From assembly GCA_020053915.1 (NCBI GenBank), contig JAGVMG010000012.1:1-40953 (forward strand): a stretch of 40,953 nt of DNA. The letters are read 5' to 3'. The stretch comes from Parachlamydiales bacterium (lineage in GTDB: Bacteria; Chlamydiota; Chlamydiia; Chlamydiales; Rhabdochlamydiaceae). Below are positions 14,186 through 24,431 of the stretch, piece after piece. Positions within the stretch are counted from its first letter, which is position 1. Every line of letters starts with the position of its first letter. Under the pieces are notes generated by a model. The model did not search any database, was not told the origin of the DNA, and saw only the letters and a program-made list of their open reading frames with translations. The position numbers and the translations under genes were made by a program.

Positions 14186-15127
14186 GTGAAAACATGGATA
14201 CTCAGAGTCTTTATTGTTGCGGGTGTGTGTTGGGGATTTAAGGAGCTGAGCTCCTTTTGCCATCAACAAACGGGAGGGTTTACCATTTTGGGCATTTCTT
14301 CTCATCGCCCTTTTAATGCGATGTGGGAAACAAACCCGCTCTCAAATAGCGCAACTCAAGAAGTGAAGTTAGCCTTGAACCAAAAATACAGCTATTTGTT
14401 CTCTGGAGGACAAGCTGTTGTCTTTGCAAGTGAAGATGGACAGTATGTGATTAAGTTTTTTGATCAAAGCCGCCTGCAGCCCCGGTTTTTAGCGCGGCAT
14501 TTGCCCCGTCAGTTCTTCGATGAGAAGAAATTGGCAAAGAAACTCTGGAAAAGAGAAAACAAACTCGATCGGGATTTTTCAAGTTACAAGCTGGCTTTTG
14601 ATGAACTTAAAGACGAAACCGGACTTCTACTTGTTCACCTAAATCCCACAAATTGGATCCAAAAAAAGCTCACCCTAGTGGATAAAATTCACATTGAGCA
14701 TCAGATCGATCTCGACGGTTTTGAGTTTATCCTTCAAAAACGCGCAGAGCTCGTCTATCCCCGTTTGGAAAGATTGGTAAAAGCAGGAGACGAAGACGGA
14801 GCTAAAGAAGCTCTTTGTTCGATTTTACAGCTTTTTGTGACAAGATGCCAAAAAGGAATTGACGATAGCGATCCCGACCTCGATAAAAACTTTGGTTTTA
14901 TCGGTTCTCAGGCTGTGCAAATCGATACCGGAAGATTTACAAAGCATACAATGTGCAGTAGATACCATCAGCGCAACTCTCCTTTAGAGACAGTTGTTGT
15001 GAGAGCGCCTGTGATCAAAGAATCATTTAAGAAATGGCTCGTGGAATTGGATCCAAAGCTTCTGTCGTATTTTGAAACCGAGTACCAACAGTTGTGCGCA
15101 CACCAAGCCTTTACTCCACAACTTTAA
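14186..15127 (+). CDS. Membrane-anchored kinase-like family protein, member 1
   Basis: This 313-aa protein is a paralogue of the five genes at 22594-27070. It has an N-terminal hydrophobic anchor (ILRVFIVAGVCWGF), then the shared motif CHQQTGGFTILGI. The glycine-rich strand is YLFSGGQAVVFASEDGQ, followed by YVIKFF with the putative ATP-binding lysine. RDFSSYKLAFDEL and ETGLLLVHLN form the putative helix C region, and FILQKRA the hinge. The catalytic-loop-like run is KGIDDSDPDLDKNFGF, followed by IDTGRF in the DFG position. These match kinase-like fold landmarks, though the D-to-N spacing differs by one residue from classic kinases. GTG start directly after the stop codon of the Asn/Trp/His-rich gene. 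Its C-terminal part is more diverged than in the cluster. Confidence 0.7.
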   Translation: MKTWILRVFIVAGVCWGFKELSSFCHQQTGGFTILGISSHRPFNAMWETNPLSNSATQEVKLALNQKYSYLFSGGQAVVFASEDGQYVIKFFDQSRLQPRFLARHLPRQFFDEKKLAKKLWKRENKLDRDFSSYKLAFDELKDETGLLLVHLNPTNWIQKKLTLVDKIHIEHQIDLDGFEFILQKRAELVYPRLERLVKAGDEDGAKEALCSILQLFVTRCQKGIDDSDPDLDKNFGFIGSQAVQIDTGRFTKHTMCSRYHQRNSPLETVVVRAPVIKESFKKWLVELDPKLLSYFETEYQQLCAHQAFTPQL

Positions 15128-15342
15128 AGTTCTTCGCATAGAATGCGATTGACTCAGTTGTTTGCAATATCCTTTAACTTTTATCTAGAATCAATTTGAA
15201 TGTAAATAGCTAGTTATTAGCTGCTTGTGAAAATTGATTGTTCTTTATTTTATTATTTATGTTTGATTGTTTTGAGTGTTGTTTTTAATCTTCGCGACCT
15301 TTATAATTATTTAATAAATAACTTTAAATTAATGGGTGTGTT

Positions 15343-17133
<1,791 letters not shown>

Positions 17134-17135
17134 AT

Positions 17136-18050
17136 ATGGTTTTTTGGATGCTGCATGGCAAAGATCCGATGAAAATCAACCGGCTCGCAGCCAGGTTGGT
17201 GGACTATCTTCTTTTTTTTCTGATCTGCGGTGTGGCGTCTCTTTTTCTTCCTTTTTTGCTGGAAACTTATTTCTATTATTTCTTTGCGCTTGCAGTTCCC
17301 ATCTTGTGGATTCCGATTGAAGCGCTTTGTATTTCGCTGTTTAAGACGACACCTGGAAAAGCCCTTTTTGGCATTACCATTCACGATTTTTTAGGAGCCA
17401 AACTGACCTATCTTAAGGCGTTGCGAAGAGCTGCTTTTATTCCCCCACGTCCAGGGGTGATCCGTCAAGTTTCCTTGTCTCTAAAAAGACGTCTATCTGG
17501 GCTCTTGATCGCCCTTGCCTGTATAGGACTTTCTCTTTTTGGAAATGCGCTCACGCGCTGGTCTGTGGGACTCGATCAAGGGATGAACGCAGATGGATGG
17601 GTTCAATACTACAGCCAAGATGCGGGATTTAGTGTTCAGTTTCCGACCGATCCTAAGGAAGAGTCTAAACGTTTGGAGATTCCGAGTGCCAACAAGGTAC
17701 TCGATTATCAAGAGTTGACCTCAAAACAAAACAAAAACATCCATTACTCTGTTAGCTATATGGATTTTCCTAAGAAGTGGAAATGGGCAGGCAATGGGAC
17801 TTTGTTGAAAGGCGCTTTAGACGCGATTGTAAAACATCTTCCCAATACAGCTCTCAAGTCGCGCGAATTTTCCTATCATCAAAATCAGCGTTCGATCGAT
17901 TTTCTCTTGAAGCAAGGCGAAACTGAGGTCAAAGGGCGCCTGATCATTGTTGGAACAAAACTGTATAAGCTAACCATTTCCTACCCTGCATCCGTTTCAG
18001 ATAAGATTGAGGATAGTCCCTTTTTCTCTTCGTTTGATCTCAATGGTTAA
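17136..18050 (+). CDS. RDD-family membrane protein with C-terminal periplasmic domain
   Basis: Residues 12-145 contain the RDD pattern: INRLAARLVDYLLFF in the first membrane helix, two more helices (LALAVPILWIPIEAL, LLIALACIGLSLFG), and the segment KTTPGKALFGI. RDD proteins are small membrane proteins, some acting as ion transporters. The C-terminal 155 residues form a soluble domain (YYSQDAGFSVQFPTDPKEE to PFFSSFDLNG) of the type seen in exported PsbP/DUF1795-like proteins. The fusion is unusual but I cannot give it a function. The ATG at 17136 is 2 nt after the upstream stop codon; ATG 17169 would give a more typical RDD N-terminus. Confidence 0.72.
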   Translation: MVFWMLHGKDPMKINRLAARLVDYLLFFLICGVASLFLPFLLETYFYYFFALAVPILWIPIEALCISLFKTTPGKALFGITIHDFLGAKLTYLKALRRAAFIPPRPGVIRQVSLSLKRRLSGLLIALACIGLSLFGNALTRWSVGLDQGMNADGWVQYYSQDAGFSVQFPTDPKEESKRLEIPSANKVLDYQELTSKQNKNIHYSVSYMDFPKKWKWAGNGTLLKGALDAIVKHLPNTALKSREFSYHQNQRSIDFLLKQGETEVKGRLIIVGTKLYKLTISYPASVSDKIEDSPFFSSFDLNG

Positions 18051-18646
18051 TGAAGATCTTTAACCCAAAAAGTCATCATCTTTTCTGTGGGTTTTGCCTG
18101 CCCGATCTCTTTCCACGCAATGCTGCATTTCAGTTCAGAATGAGGGATATAGCCCCGCTTTCTCCAAAAGTCGTTTAGGGGAAAGTCATTCTCGGGTCGC
18201 AGAGGGTCATTTTCTGGTCGAGAGGGAGTACAAAAGCAAATGTGCTGGTATTTTTTTAGATGCAGAACATGCGCTTCGCGTACATCGAAAAAGTGGTGGC
18301 CGATCCCTCTGTTTCGGTAGTTTTTTAAGAGCACAGATTCACTGAAGAAATAGTAGGAATCGAGGTTGAGTTGTTTGTCCAAAAATGGCTTTTTTATCTC
18401 ATCGACGATGCTAAGCGGCATGCCGAAGGATGCACCTACGATTGTCGTATTGTCAAACACGAGAACGCCAATCGATTCTTTTGAGGAGGCGATGCGTCTT
18501 AAGATGTTAGTCTCCCGGATGAGATCAGGCTCAGCGAGATAGGGATATTCCCGAAACACATCACTGCGCAATTTAGCAATGCTGTGAATATAGGTTTTGA
18601 TCGAAGCTCCGATAAAGGCTCGCACATGAATATCTGTTAACAGCAT
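18047..18646 (-). CDS. GNAT-family N-acetyltransferase
   Basis: The 199-aa protein shows the GNAT core: ESIGVLVFDNTTIVGASFG as strands 2-3, then SVLLKNYRNRGIGHHFFDVRE with the acetyl-CoA pyrophosphate motif R-N-R-G-I-G-H. The substrate is unknown. A short duplication RPENDPLRPEND interrupts the region between beta5 and alpha4. The frame is open to 18781, but ATG 18646 is preferred because AAGGAG lies 7 nt before it and a longer version would overlap the tdk leader. It overlaps the end of the RDD gene by 4 nt, tail to tail. Confidence 0.82.
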   Translation of the reverse strand: MLLTDIHVRAFIGASIKTYIHSIAKLRSDVFREYPYLAEPDLIRETNILRRIASSKESIGVLVFDNTTIVGASFGMPLSIVDEIKKPFLDKQLNLDSYYFFSESVLLKNYRNRGIGHHFFDVREAHVLHLKKYQHICFCTPSRPENDPLRPENDFPLNDFWRKRGYIPHSELKCSIAWKEIGQAKPTEKMMTFWVKDLH

Positions 18647-18757
18647 GGGTTTTCTCCTTTCCATCCAGTTTAACATATTTTTTATGCAGGAGTTGCTAAA
18701 AAAATGAAAGCGGGAAATCATCATGTGGATTATCTTCTCCAAAAAATGGAGGAACCT

Positions 18758-19354
18758 ATGGCGAAGCTCTACTTTAGGCATGGAACAGTGGGAAGTGCCA
18801 AGACTCTGAATTTATTGGCGGTGGCGCATAACTACCGCAGTCAAGGCAAACGGATCATTTTAGTGAAGCCTGAAATGGACACGCGTTTTGGCAAGGAACA
18901 GATTAAATCCCGCGCCGGATTAGAAATGTCTGCAGACATCTTGGTCAATGCGGAAACAAATCTTCTCGATTTGGATTTAGAAGGAGTGAGCTGTCTTCTC
19001 GTCGATGAGGCGCAATTTCTCTCAGCTTCGATCATCGAGCAGCTTCGACAAATCACGTTATTGAAACGCATTCCTGTCATTTGCTATGGGCTTAGAACTG
19101 ATTTTCGCTCCCATTTGTTCGAGGGATCGCGTCGGTTGATGGAGCTTGCGGATTCGATCGAAGAGGTGAAGGCGACATGCCATTATTGCAATCGGAAATC
19201 GATCATGAACCTCAAGCATGTCAATGGGGTCGCGACAACTGAGGGGCCTGCGGTTCAACTGGGCGCCGAAGAAAGCTACTTTCCCGTGTGCTTTAGCTGC
19301 TATAGTGCCCAGTTGAAATTACTTCCTCAGATGGAAGCTCTTGTTTCAGTTTGA
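18758..19354 (+). CDS. tdk: Thymidine kinase (type II, TK1-like)
   Basis: TK1 phosphorylates thymidine with ATP for dTMP salvage in the cytoplasm. The 198-aa protein has the P-loop HGTVGSAKT (7-15; the usual GK is AK here), LLVDEAQFL as the Walker B/DEAQ motif, and a zinc site made by CHYCNRK and CFSC. The typical family length is about 190-200 aa. ATG 18758 follows GGAGG (18749-18753); the longer frame from 18704 lacks a site. It is divergent from the GNAT gene and ends 9 nt inside the convergent udk. The P-loop with Ala in place of Gly is also seen in some bacterial TK1 proteins and does not by itself mean loss of function. Confidence 0.92.
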   Translation: MAKLYFRHGTVGSAKTLNLLAVAHNYRSQGKRIILVKPEMDTRFGKEQIKSRAGLEMSADILVNAETNLLDLDLEGVSCLLVDEAQFLSASIIEQLRQITLLKRIPVICYGLRTDFRSHLFEGSRRLMELADSIEEVKATCHYCNRKSIMNLKHVNGVATTEGPAVQLGAEESYFPVCFSCYSAQLKLLPQMEALVSV

Positions 19355-20020
19355 AACGGAAAGCTCTTCTTTTAGCTTGGAAGCGATCATTTTAAGACCT
19401 GTCTCATTGCGCCGTTCAGACGGGATGATCACATCGGCAAACCGCTTGCTCGGCTCGACAAAGGTGTCGTGCATCGGTTTGACCGTTTTAATGTATTGAT
19501 CTCGAATGCTTTTGAAATCACGTCCACGCTCTCTCATGTCCCGTTCGATCCGTCTTAGCAAGCGGATATCATCATCTGTATCTAGAAAGATCTTCATGTC
19601 GAACAGATCGCGAATTTCCGGTACGGCAAACAATAAAATGCCCTCGACGATAATGATCGATTGAGGGTGGATCGATTCCGATTGCTGCTCGCGGGAATGC
19701 GTGCAGTAGTTGTAGATGGGAACTTCAATCGATTTCCCTGCTTTTAAGGTCTGCAGATGTTTGTGCAGCAAGTCGAAATCGAGGGAGTCGGGATGATCAA
19801 AATTTGTGTGAGCGCGCTCATCTACGCTCAAGTGAGTTAATTCTTTATAGTAAGAATCTTGGCAGATCATCGCTGCATCATTCGGAAATAGCTCGAAGAT
19901 TCTTTGGGCTAAAGTGGTTTTGCCACAACCTGTTCCACCGGAAATTCCGATGATTAAAGGCTCACGTGCGGTAAGAGGCGTGATAAGTAGCGTTAGCGCT
20001 AAAATGAAGTATCGAAGCAT
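19346..20020 (-). CDS. udk: Uridine kinase-like protein with N-terminal hydrophobic leader
   Basis: The catalytic part matches uridine/cytidine kinase: P-loop GISGGTGCGKTT, CQDSYYKEL, then NFDHPDSLDFDLL, IVEGILLF, and RRIERDMRERGRD. The product would make UMP or CMP from nucleosides. What is odd is the start MLRYFILALTLLITPLTA, a signal-like segment that precedes the P-loop domain. ATG 20020 has AAGGAG 8 nt upstream; the frame to 20077 lacks one. In the family the P-loop normally begins within 10-20 residues of the start, so the leader is extra. Either the enzyme is exported or membrane-tethered, or the leader is an uncleaved hydrophobic extension. It is convergent with tdk. Confidence 0.88.
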   Translation of the reverse strand: MLRYFILALTLLITPLTAREPLIIGISGGTGCGKTTLAQRIFELFPNDAAMICQDSYYKELTHLSVDERAHTNFDHPDSLDFDLLHKHLQTLKAGKSIEVPIYNYCTHSREQQSESIHPQSIIIVEGILLFAVPEIRDLFDMKIFLDTDDDIRLLRRIERDMRERGRDFKSIRDQYIKTVKPMHDTFVEPSKRFADVIIPSERRNETGLKMIASKLKEELSVSN

Positions 20021-20177
20021 AAAAGAATCTCCTTGTAGTTGCAATGTGTTTCGATATTCTACGAGAAGGGGATACATTTTAACAAAATGTTTGTCAGGCT
20101 ATTCACAAAATCATTATATGTAACAGTCTAAGCCTCTTAAGAACGACTGTTTTAATGCCTATGTTAAAATGGTCGGC

Positions 20178-21323
20178 CTAAATCTCATCATTCAAGATTT
20201 TTTCTCGATAACCTCGCATGAGCTGGATCATGAAATGCAGATTATGGATCGTCGCTAAGGTCATGCCGACCATTTCATGCGCTTTAAACAAGTGATGGAG
20301 ATAGCCCACGGTATAACGTGTGCAGGTGGAGCAAGTGCAGGAGGGGACAGGGGAGGAGAATGTCAAGGCGTGTTTGCCCTGGGTCAAATTGAGCGGGCCA
20401 GATTCTGTGAGAAGAATGCCATGGCGTGCGGCTCTTGTTGGATAAGAAGAGTCAAAGGTGTCGATCCCTAACGGAACGCATTGATCGATCGATTCTAGAT
20501 CGCCGATGCCGAGCAGATGGTTCGGTTTGTCGATGGGAAGACGCGGCATGAGCGCTGAGAGCATCGTGTGCATCTCTTGCTTCGTTTTGCCCATGCTGCC
20601 GCCAATCGCATAGCCATCGAAGGGAAGGGCGGCAAGTGTATCGCAGCTTAAATTGCGCAACTCAGGGTCAACCCCGCCGTGGATTACAGCATACATTGCC
20701 TGTTGGTTGGGGTCTTTTAAATGTTCACAAAGAGAGCGCTCTTCCCAACGGTGGGTTCGATCCAGAGAAGAACGCAGTGCTTTCGGGTCGATGTGATAGG
20801 GAGGTAGTTCATCAAATGGGATGATGATATCTGCGCCGAGTTCTTTTTGCGCTTGGACCGATGTTTCTGGGGTGAGCAGCATCTTGGCGCCATCGCGATA
20901 GGAGCGGAAGAGAACGCCATCCTCTGTAATTTTTAAGACATGTCCTCCCACCTTTTTCTTGGACTTGCCTTTGAGCTCATCTGCAACAGAGCCATAGGCG
21001 AGACTGAACACCTGAAATCCCCCTGAATCAGTGATGAGAGGCATCGAGCGGTTCATGAATTTGTGCAAGCCGCCCGCTTGTTTGATCACAGAGGTGCCTG
21101 GCTGCAGCATAAGGTGGTAGGTGTTGCAGAACATGAGTTGCAGACCGATCTCTTCGACAGAAGCGCTATCGAGCGCTTTGAGTGTACCGTTGGTGCCGAC
21201 GCCGACAAAGCTGGGAGTATCGATTGTTCCGTGCGGGGTGTGGATTTTTCCGACCCGCGCTCGTGAACGAGTGGAGGTGTACAGGGTTTCAAAAGAAAAT
21301 CCAGTCTCTAAAATTGTTGTCAA
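20178..21323 (-). CDS. tgt: Queuine/preQ1 tRNA-ribosyltransferase
   Basis: Tgt exchanges guanine-34 of tRNAs (His, Asn, Asp, Tyr) for a queuosine base. The 381-aa protein has TPSFVGVGTNGTLK, NTYHLMLQPG, DSGGFQVFSLAYG with the catalytic Asp, VIHGGVDPELR, and FDSSYPTRAARHG with the nucleophile. The zinc site is C-T-C-S-T-C with His in LHHLFKAHE. I chose TTG 21323: GAGG precedes it by 7 nt, and its TTGA overlaps the stop codon of the upstream transporter, typical translational coupling. ATG 21350 is the longer alternative. No queuosine synthesis genes (queC, D, E, F) are in the window, fitting salvage of host queuine. Confidence 0.94.
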   Translation of the reverse strand: MTTILETGFSFETLYTSTRSRARVGKIHTPHGTIDTPSFVGVGTNGTLKALDSASVEEIGLQLMFCNTYHLMLQPGTSVIKQAGGLHKFMNRSMPLITDSGGFQVFSLAYGSVADELKGKSKKKVGGHVLKITEDGVLFRSYRDGAKMLLTPETSVQAQKELGADIIIPFDELPPYHIDPKALRSSLDRTHRWEERSLCEHLKDPNQQAMYAVIHGGVDPELRNLSCDTLAALPFDGYAIGGSMGKTKQEMHTMLSALMPRLPIDKPNHLLGIGDLESIDQCVPLGIDTFDSSYPTRAARHGILLTESGPLNLTQGKHALTFSSPVPSCTCSTCTRYTVGYLHHLFKAHEMVGMTLATIHNLHFMIQLMRGYREKILNDEI

Positions 21324-21994
21324 GCGGACACCTCGGCAGGTTGGATCCATCGTTTGGAAACGGCGGTCACAGGACTTAAAAGAGCAATGATCAAAAGCTT
21401 GATCAAGAAGCTGACCACGATGATATCACAGAGAGAATCGGCGATCCCCCAAAGACCTAAAAAGCTAAAGAGACCCGTATCCAAGAGCTGGGAGAGAGTT
21501 AAAGAAATTCCATTGCGGAAGATCATCTTGGAGCTTTTTTTCTTTAACCAGCTGAACACACGCAAATCGACTTGCTGCACAAAAAAGAAGACGGTCATCG
21601 AGGCAAATAAGAGTCTAGGTGAGGCGGAAAGGATTGTTTCATAAGCGATATGGGCCGAGTCAAAGACGCTCGCCTCATAGAAAAGGTGGAATTGAGCCAT
21701 CACGACAAAGAACACCATACAAAATAAACAAATTTTTAACGCGCGCAGCGCTGCAGGTCGTCCATAATATTCTTGCAAAAGATTTAACCCTAAAATGCTA
21801 CCGATGGCAAAAGCATCGCTGCAGGTGATGTTAAATCCAAAAAAAGAGATTTGCTTAATCACAAAGAGATTGGCGAGCACCGCTTGGAGACAGACCCATG
21901 CGGTTAAGGCTTCTTTGCCGAGCTTTACAGCTGCGAGCGCAAAGCCAAAGATCACCAAGACGTGCAGAAAGAATAAGGACTCGTTCATGGGCAA
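21320..21994 (-). CDS. yhhQ: YhhQ-family queuosine-precursor transporter
   Basis: The 224-aa protein has about six hydrophobic helices and the QPTR/DUF165 signatures: NLFVIKQISFFGF, CSDAFAIGSILGLNLLQEYYG and LSQLLDTGLFSFLGLWG. YhhQ proteins carry queuosine precursors across the inner membrane; in Chlamydia trachomatis the homologue was shown to bring in queuine for Tgt. Here it lies upstream of tgt with a 4-nt overlap, so the two form one unit: import and tRNA insertion. Start ATG 21994 or 21988; no clear ribosome binding site is present. Confidence 0.9.
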   Translation of the reverse strand: MPMNESLFFLHVLVIFGFALAAVKLGKEALTAWVCLQAVLANLFVIKQISFFGFNITCSDAFAIGSILGLNLLQEYYGRPAALRALKICLFCMVFFVVMAQFHLFYEASVFDSAHIAYETILSASPRLLFASMTVFFFVQQVDLRVFSWLKKKSSKMIFRNGISLTLSQLLDTGLFSFLGLWGIADSLCDIIVVSFLIKLLIIALLSPVTAVSKRWIQPAEVSA

Positions 21995-22035
21995 TAGTAT
22001 AGAAAAAACAACGAGATTAGCAGGAGAGATATTAA

Positions 22036-22065
22036 TTGGACAGATTAAATCTGATAGGGTAAAAT
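22036..22065 (+). promoter_or_regulatory. Predicted ndk promoter with internal palindrome
   Basis: TTGGAC (22036-22041), 18 nt, TAAAAT (22060-22065). Inside the spacer CAGATT-A-AATCTG (22041-22053) is a perfect inverted repeat that could be bound by a regulator. Confidence 0.45.
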
Positions 22066-22099
22066 TGCGATCTAATTTTTTTAAAAAAAGGAGATGATG

Positions 22100-22606
22100 A
22101 TGCGTAAGTTCATGGCTTTATGTTTAGGTGCTTGTGTTAGCTTGTTTAGTTCTGTGGAAGCTCAAGAAAAAACTTCACAACCTGCAATCGAACAGACTCT
22201 TTCGATCCTTAAACCCGATGCTGTTGAAGCCAATGAGATCGGCTCTATCATCGCAGTCATTGAAAAGGCAGGCTTGCAAGTGGTCGCTCTTAAAATGCTT
22301 CAACTCACACCGGAGCAGGCAAAACAATTTTATAGCGTACACAAAGACCGCCCTTTCTACAATGATCTTGTCGCTTATATGAGCTCAGGTCCTGTTGTGG
22401 TTCAAGTGCTCGAAGGCAAAGACGCGGTTCAATCTTACCGCACTTTAATGGGTGCTACCGATCCGAAGAAAGCAAGTCCTGGCACGCTGCGCGCTTTATT
22501 CGGCAAGTCTCTGGAAAAAAATGCGGTACACGGTTCGGATAGCCTCGAAAATGCTAAGACAGAAGTCGCTTTTTTCTTCACGCCGGAAGAGATCTATTCT
22601 GAATAA
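22100..22606 (+). CDS. ndk: Exported nucleoside diphosphate kinase
   Basis: NDK exchanges the terminal phosphate among NTPs/NDPs by a phosphohistidine intermediate. The domain is complete: [16 protein letters not shown], then [41 protein letters not shown], and NAVHGSDS with the catalytic His. The protein has a signal peptide ([21 protein letters not shown] before QEK) ahead of the domain, which ordinary NDK lacks. Three ATG codons (22094, 22097, 22100) follow AAGGAG; 22100 gives the best spacing. It is exported to the periplasm or beyond if the signal works. The gene ends 13 nt inside the last kinase-like gene on the opposite strand. A second, cytoplasmic ndk elsewhere would be expected. Confidence 0.92.
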   Translation: MRKFMALCLGACVSLFSSVEAQEKTSQPAIEQTLSILKPDAVEANEIGSIIAVIEKAGLQVVALKMLQLTPEQAKQFYSVHKDRPFYNDLVAYMSSGPVVVQVLEGKDAVQSYRTLMGATDPKKASPGTLRALFGKSLEKNAVHGSDSLENAKTEVAFFFTPEEIYSE

Positions 22607-23550
22607 TTCGCCCGGATTAAGTGGTTAAGACTCTCTTCATAGTAGGTGAGTAGCTCAGGGGAATGGCTTTTCAGCCATTCCTTGAGTTCTAACGTCGCAA
22701 AGAAAAGTTCTTTTTTATAGGCCCACGGGTTTTTCATCGAAGGGTCTCTCTGAAACGATCCTAAATCGATCTCGATTGCCTGATTTCCAATATATCCAAT
22801 ATTTCGATTGATGAAGTCCCGGTCTGCAAATCCTTTGCGGCACCGTTTGAGGATGAGCTCGAACAGGGAGTCGATCGCAAGCTTTGCTTGGGGCAGATCG
22901 CCTGTCACAATGAGCTCATTGAGATGGGTTTCCAAAGGGATTGCGCATTTTTGAACGAGAAAGCGGGTTGTATCGAGATCAACCTGATGCTGATAGCCAT
23001 TGGCATCGATGAGGGTGATCGTTTGGTGGATGTCCTCGGTGGGATTGAGGTGGAGGTAGACGATTCCCGTTTCTTCTTGGAGTTCTTCAAAAGCCATTTT
23101 CAGACTGGAAAAGGTGCGAGTGATGCGGAATTCGCGGATTCCAAGGAGGCGGTCGCGCCAGGTCTCTAATGGAGAAATGAGAGGAGTGTGGAGCATCCAA
23201 TGGTTGGAGAGGGTTCCTGCATAAGCGCTGTGATCTTCTCGGAGGAGTCCTTTGAGGAAGTAAACAGGGCGGGCATGGTCGAGCTTAAAAAATTTAATGA
23301 CTGTCTTGCCATCCGCACTTAAGAAAGCAAAGCATTCGCTTCCCGAGCCTAAAAGGGTAAAGGGTTGGTCGAGGCTCTCTTTTAAGGCTTTGAAGTCTTG
23401 GGATCCAAGGGGGAGGGTTTCCCAATCGGGATTCGGAGGGAGGTCATGAGCGAAAATCTTTTGAAGGCAAAAGCCTTTCGTTGTGACTTCAACCCACTGT
23501 TTGACGCCGATAAAAAGACTTAAAGCGAGAATGCATTTCAATAATCTCAT
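22594..23550 (-). CDS. Membrane-anchored kinase-like family protein, member 2
   Basis: This 318-aa paralogue has an N-terminal anchor ([14 protein letters not shown]) and the shared motif [19 protein letters not shown]. The putative nucleotide pocket is [17 protein letters not shown], then [26 protein letters not shown] and FLVQKCA follow. The catalytic-loop-like run is [18 protein letters not shown] and the metal-site-like IDLGSF. An insertion of about 20 residues after the lysine ([12 protein letters not shown]) sets it apart from its neighbours. It is the last gene of the five-gene run, sharing ATGA with the upstream member, and ends tail to tail with ndk. Activity and substrate are unknown. 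Confidence 0.72.
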   Translation of the reverse strand: MRLLKCILALSLFIGVKQWVEVTTKGFCLQKIFAHDLPPNPDWETLPLGSQDFKALKESLDQPFTLLGSGSECFAFLSADGKTVIKFFKLDHARPVYFLKGLLREDHSAYAGTLSNHWMLHTPLISPLETWRDRLLGIREFRITRTFSSLKMAFEELQEETGIVYLHLNPTEDIHQTITLIDANGYQHQVDLDTTRFLVQKCAIPLETHLNELIVTGDLPQAKLAIDSLFELILKRCRKGFADRDFINRNIGYIGNQAIEIDLGSFQRDPSMKNPWAYKKELFFATLELKEWLKSHSPELLTYYEESLNHLIRANYSE

Positions 23551-24431
23551 CCCGAAGAATATAACTGTTGCTGCAATTCTTGTTCAAGAATGGGAACTAG
23601 CTTCGGCTCTTTTTCATTAAGCCAATTTTTTAAACTCTGGGTGATCCGGAGAATTTCTGGGCGGTAAACCTCTAGCTGGGCAATCCTGGGGTCTTTGGAA
23701 AAGGGGCCCACATCCACTTCGATAGGGGTTTCCTCTAGAAAGCCGAAGTTGGTGCGGATTAACGGGTCCTTATCGGCAATCCCTTTTTGACAGCGTGCAA
23801 TCAGGAATTGAACGAGTGAGCTTAAACGTCTCTTCGCCGTTTCTAAATCTTGGATCTCGATCAAATGAAGGAGCGCAGGATAGGCCATCGTTGCCTTGCG
23901 CTGAAGGACAAAGCCATACGCATTCGGATCGATTGTGTGGCAGATGTTTAATGGGTCGATTAGCTGTAGCTTAAGAGGGAGATGGGAGGTTTGCGTTAAG
24001 TGGGCATAAAGCATGCCGGTTTCTTGTGCGAGCTCTTCATTTGCGATTTGGTAACTTTTAAAAGTGTTCTCCAGCTTGGTGCATTGGATCATTTTGCGTT
24101 GATTCGCCCAGGAGGCGCATAGAGGAATGCGGCTTAAAAGATCGAAAAGAGAGATCTTGCGCTGATAGCGGTTGTTGAAGATTTTGAGGACGGTATTTCC
24201 ATCTTCTGAGAGAAAGACAAAGCTTTGGAGCCCGCGGTTAAAATACCGGAATTTCTGGGAGAAGATGCTCTCAAGTGTGGTTGGGTCAAGTGGTTCAGCG
24301 GCGGCACACCGCTCGTCTAACAAATTATTCTGGATTTTAGAGAGACGAAACCCGTGGGTCTGATGATGACAAAAACGGGCAGTGGCAATGGCAGCTAGAG
24401 CAAAGAGGAGCAATGTAACGAGCTTTCTCAT
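23547..24431 (-). CDS. Membrane-anchored kinase-like family protein, member 3
   Basis: The 294-aa paralogue begins with a hydrophobic segment (LVTLLLFALAAIATA) and CHHQTHGFRLSKIQ. The glycine-rich region is degenerate (YFNRGLQSFVFLSEDG), but VLKIF keeps the lysine. SYQIANEELAQETGMLYAHL, FVLQRKA, CQKGIADKDPLIRTNFGF and VDVGPF retain the remaining landmarks. The altered loop could mean a regulatory or inactive member. It shares 4-nt overlaps with both neighbours, so all are translated from one message. Confidence 0.72.
   Translation of the reverse strand: MRKLVTLLLFALAAIATARFCHHQTHGFRLSKIQNNLLDERCAAAEPLDPTTLESIFSQKFRYFNRGLQSFVFLSEDGNTVLKIFNNRYQRKISLFDLLSRIPLCASWANQRKMIQCTKLENTFKSYQIANEELAQETGMLYAHLTQTSHLPLKLQLIDPLNICHTIDPNAYGFVLQRKATMAYPALLHLIEIQDLETAKRRLSSLVQFLIARCQKGIADKDPLIRTNFGFLEETPIEVDVGPFSKDPRIAQLEVYRPEILRITQSLKNWLNEKEPKLVPILEQELQQQLYSSG

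Noticed and set aside
13767-14195. Ser/Cys/His-rich minus-strand frame
   Set aside because: It mirrors the Asn/Trp/His-rich codons of the exported protein and has no start signal.
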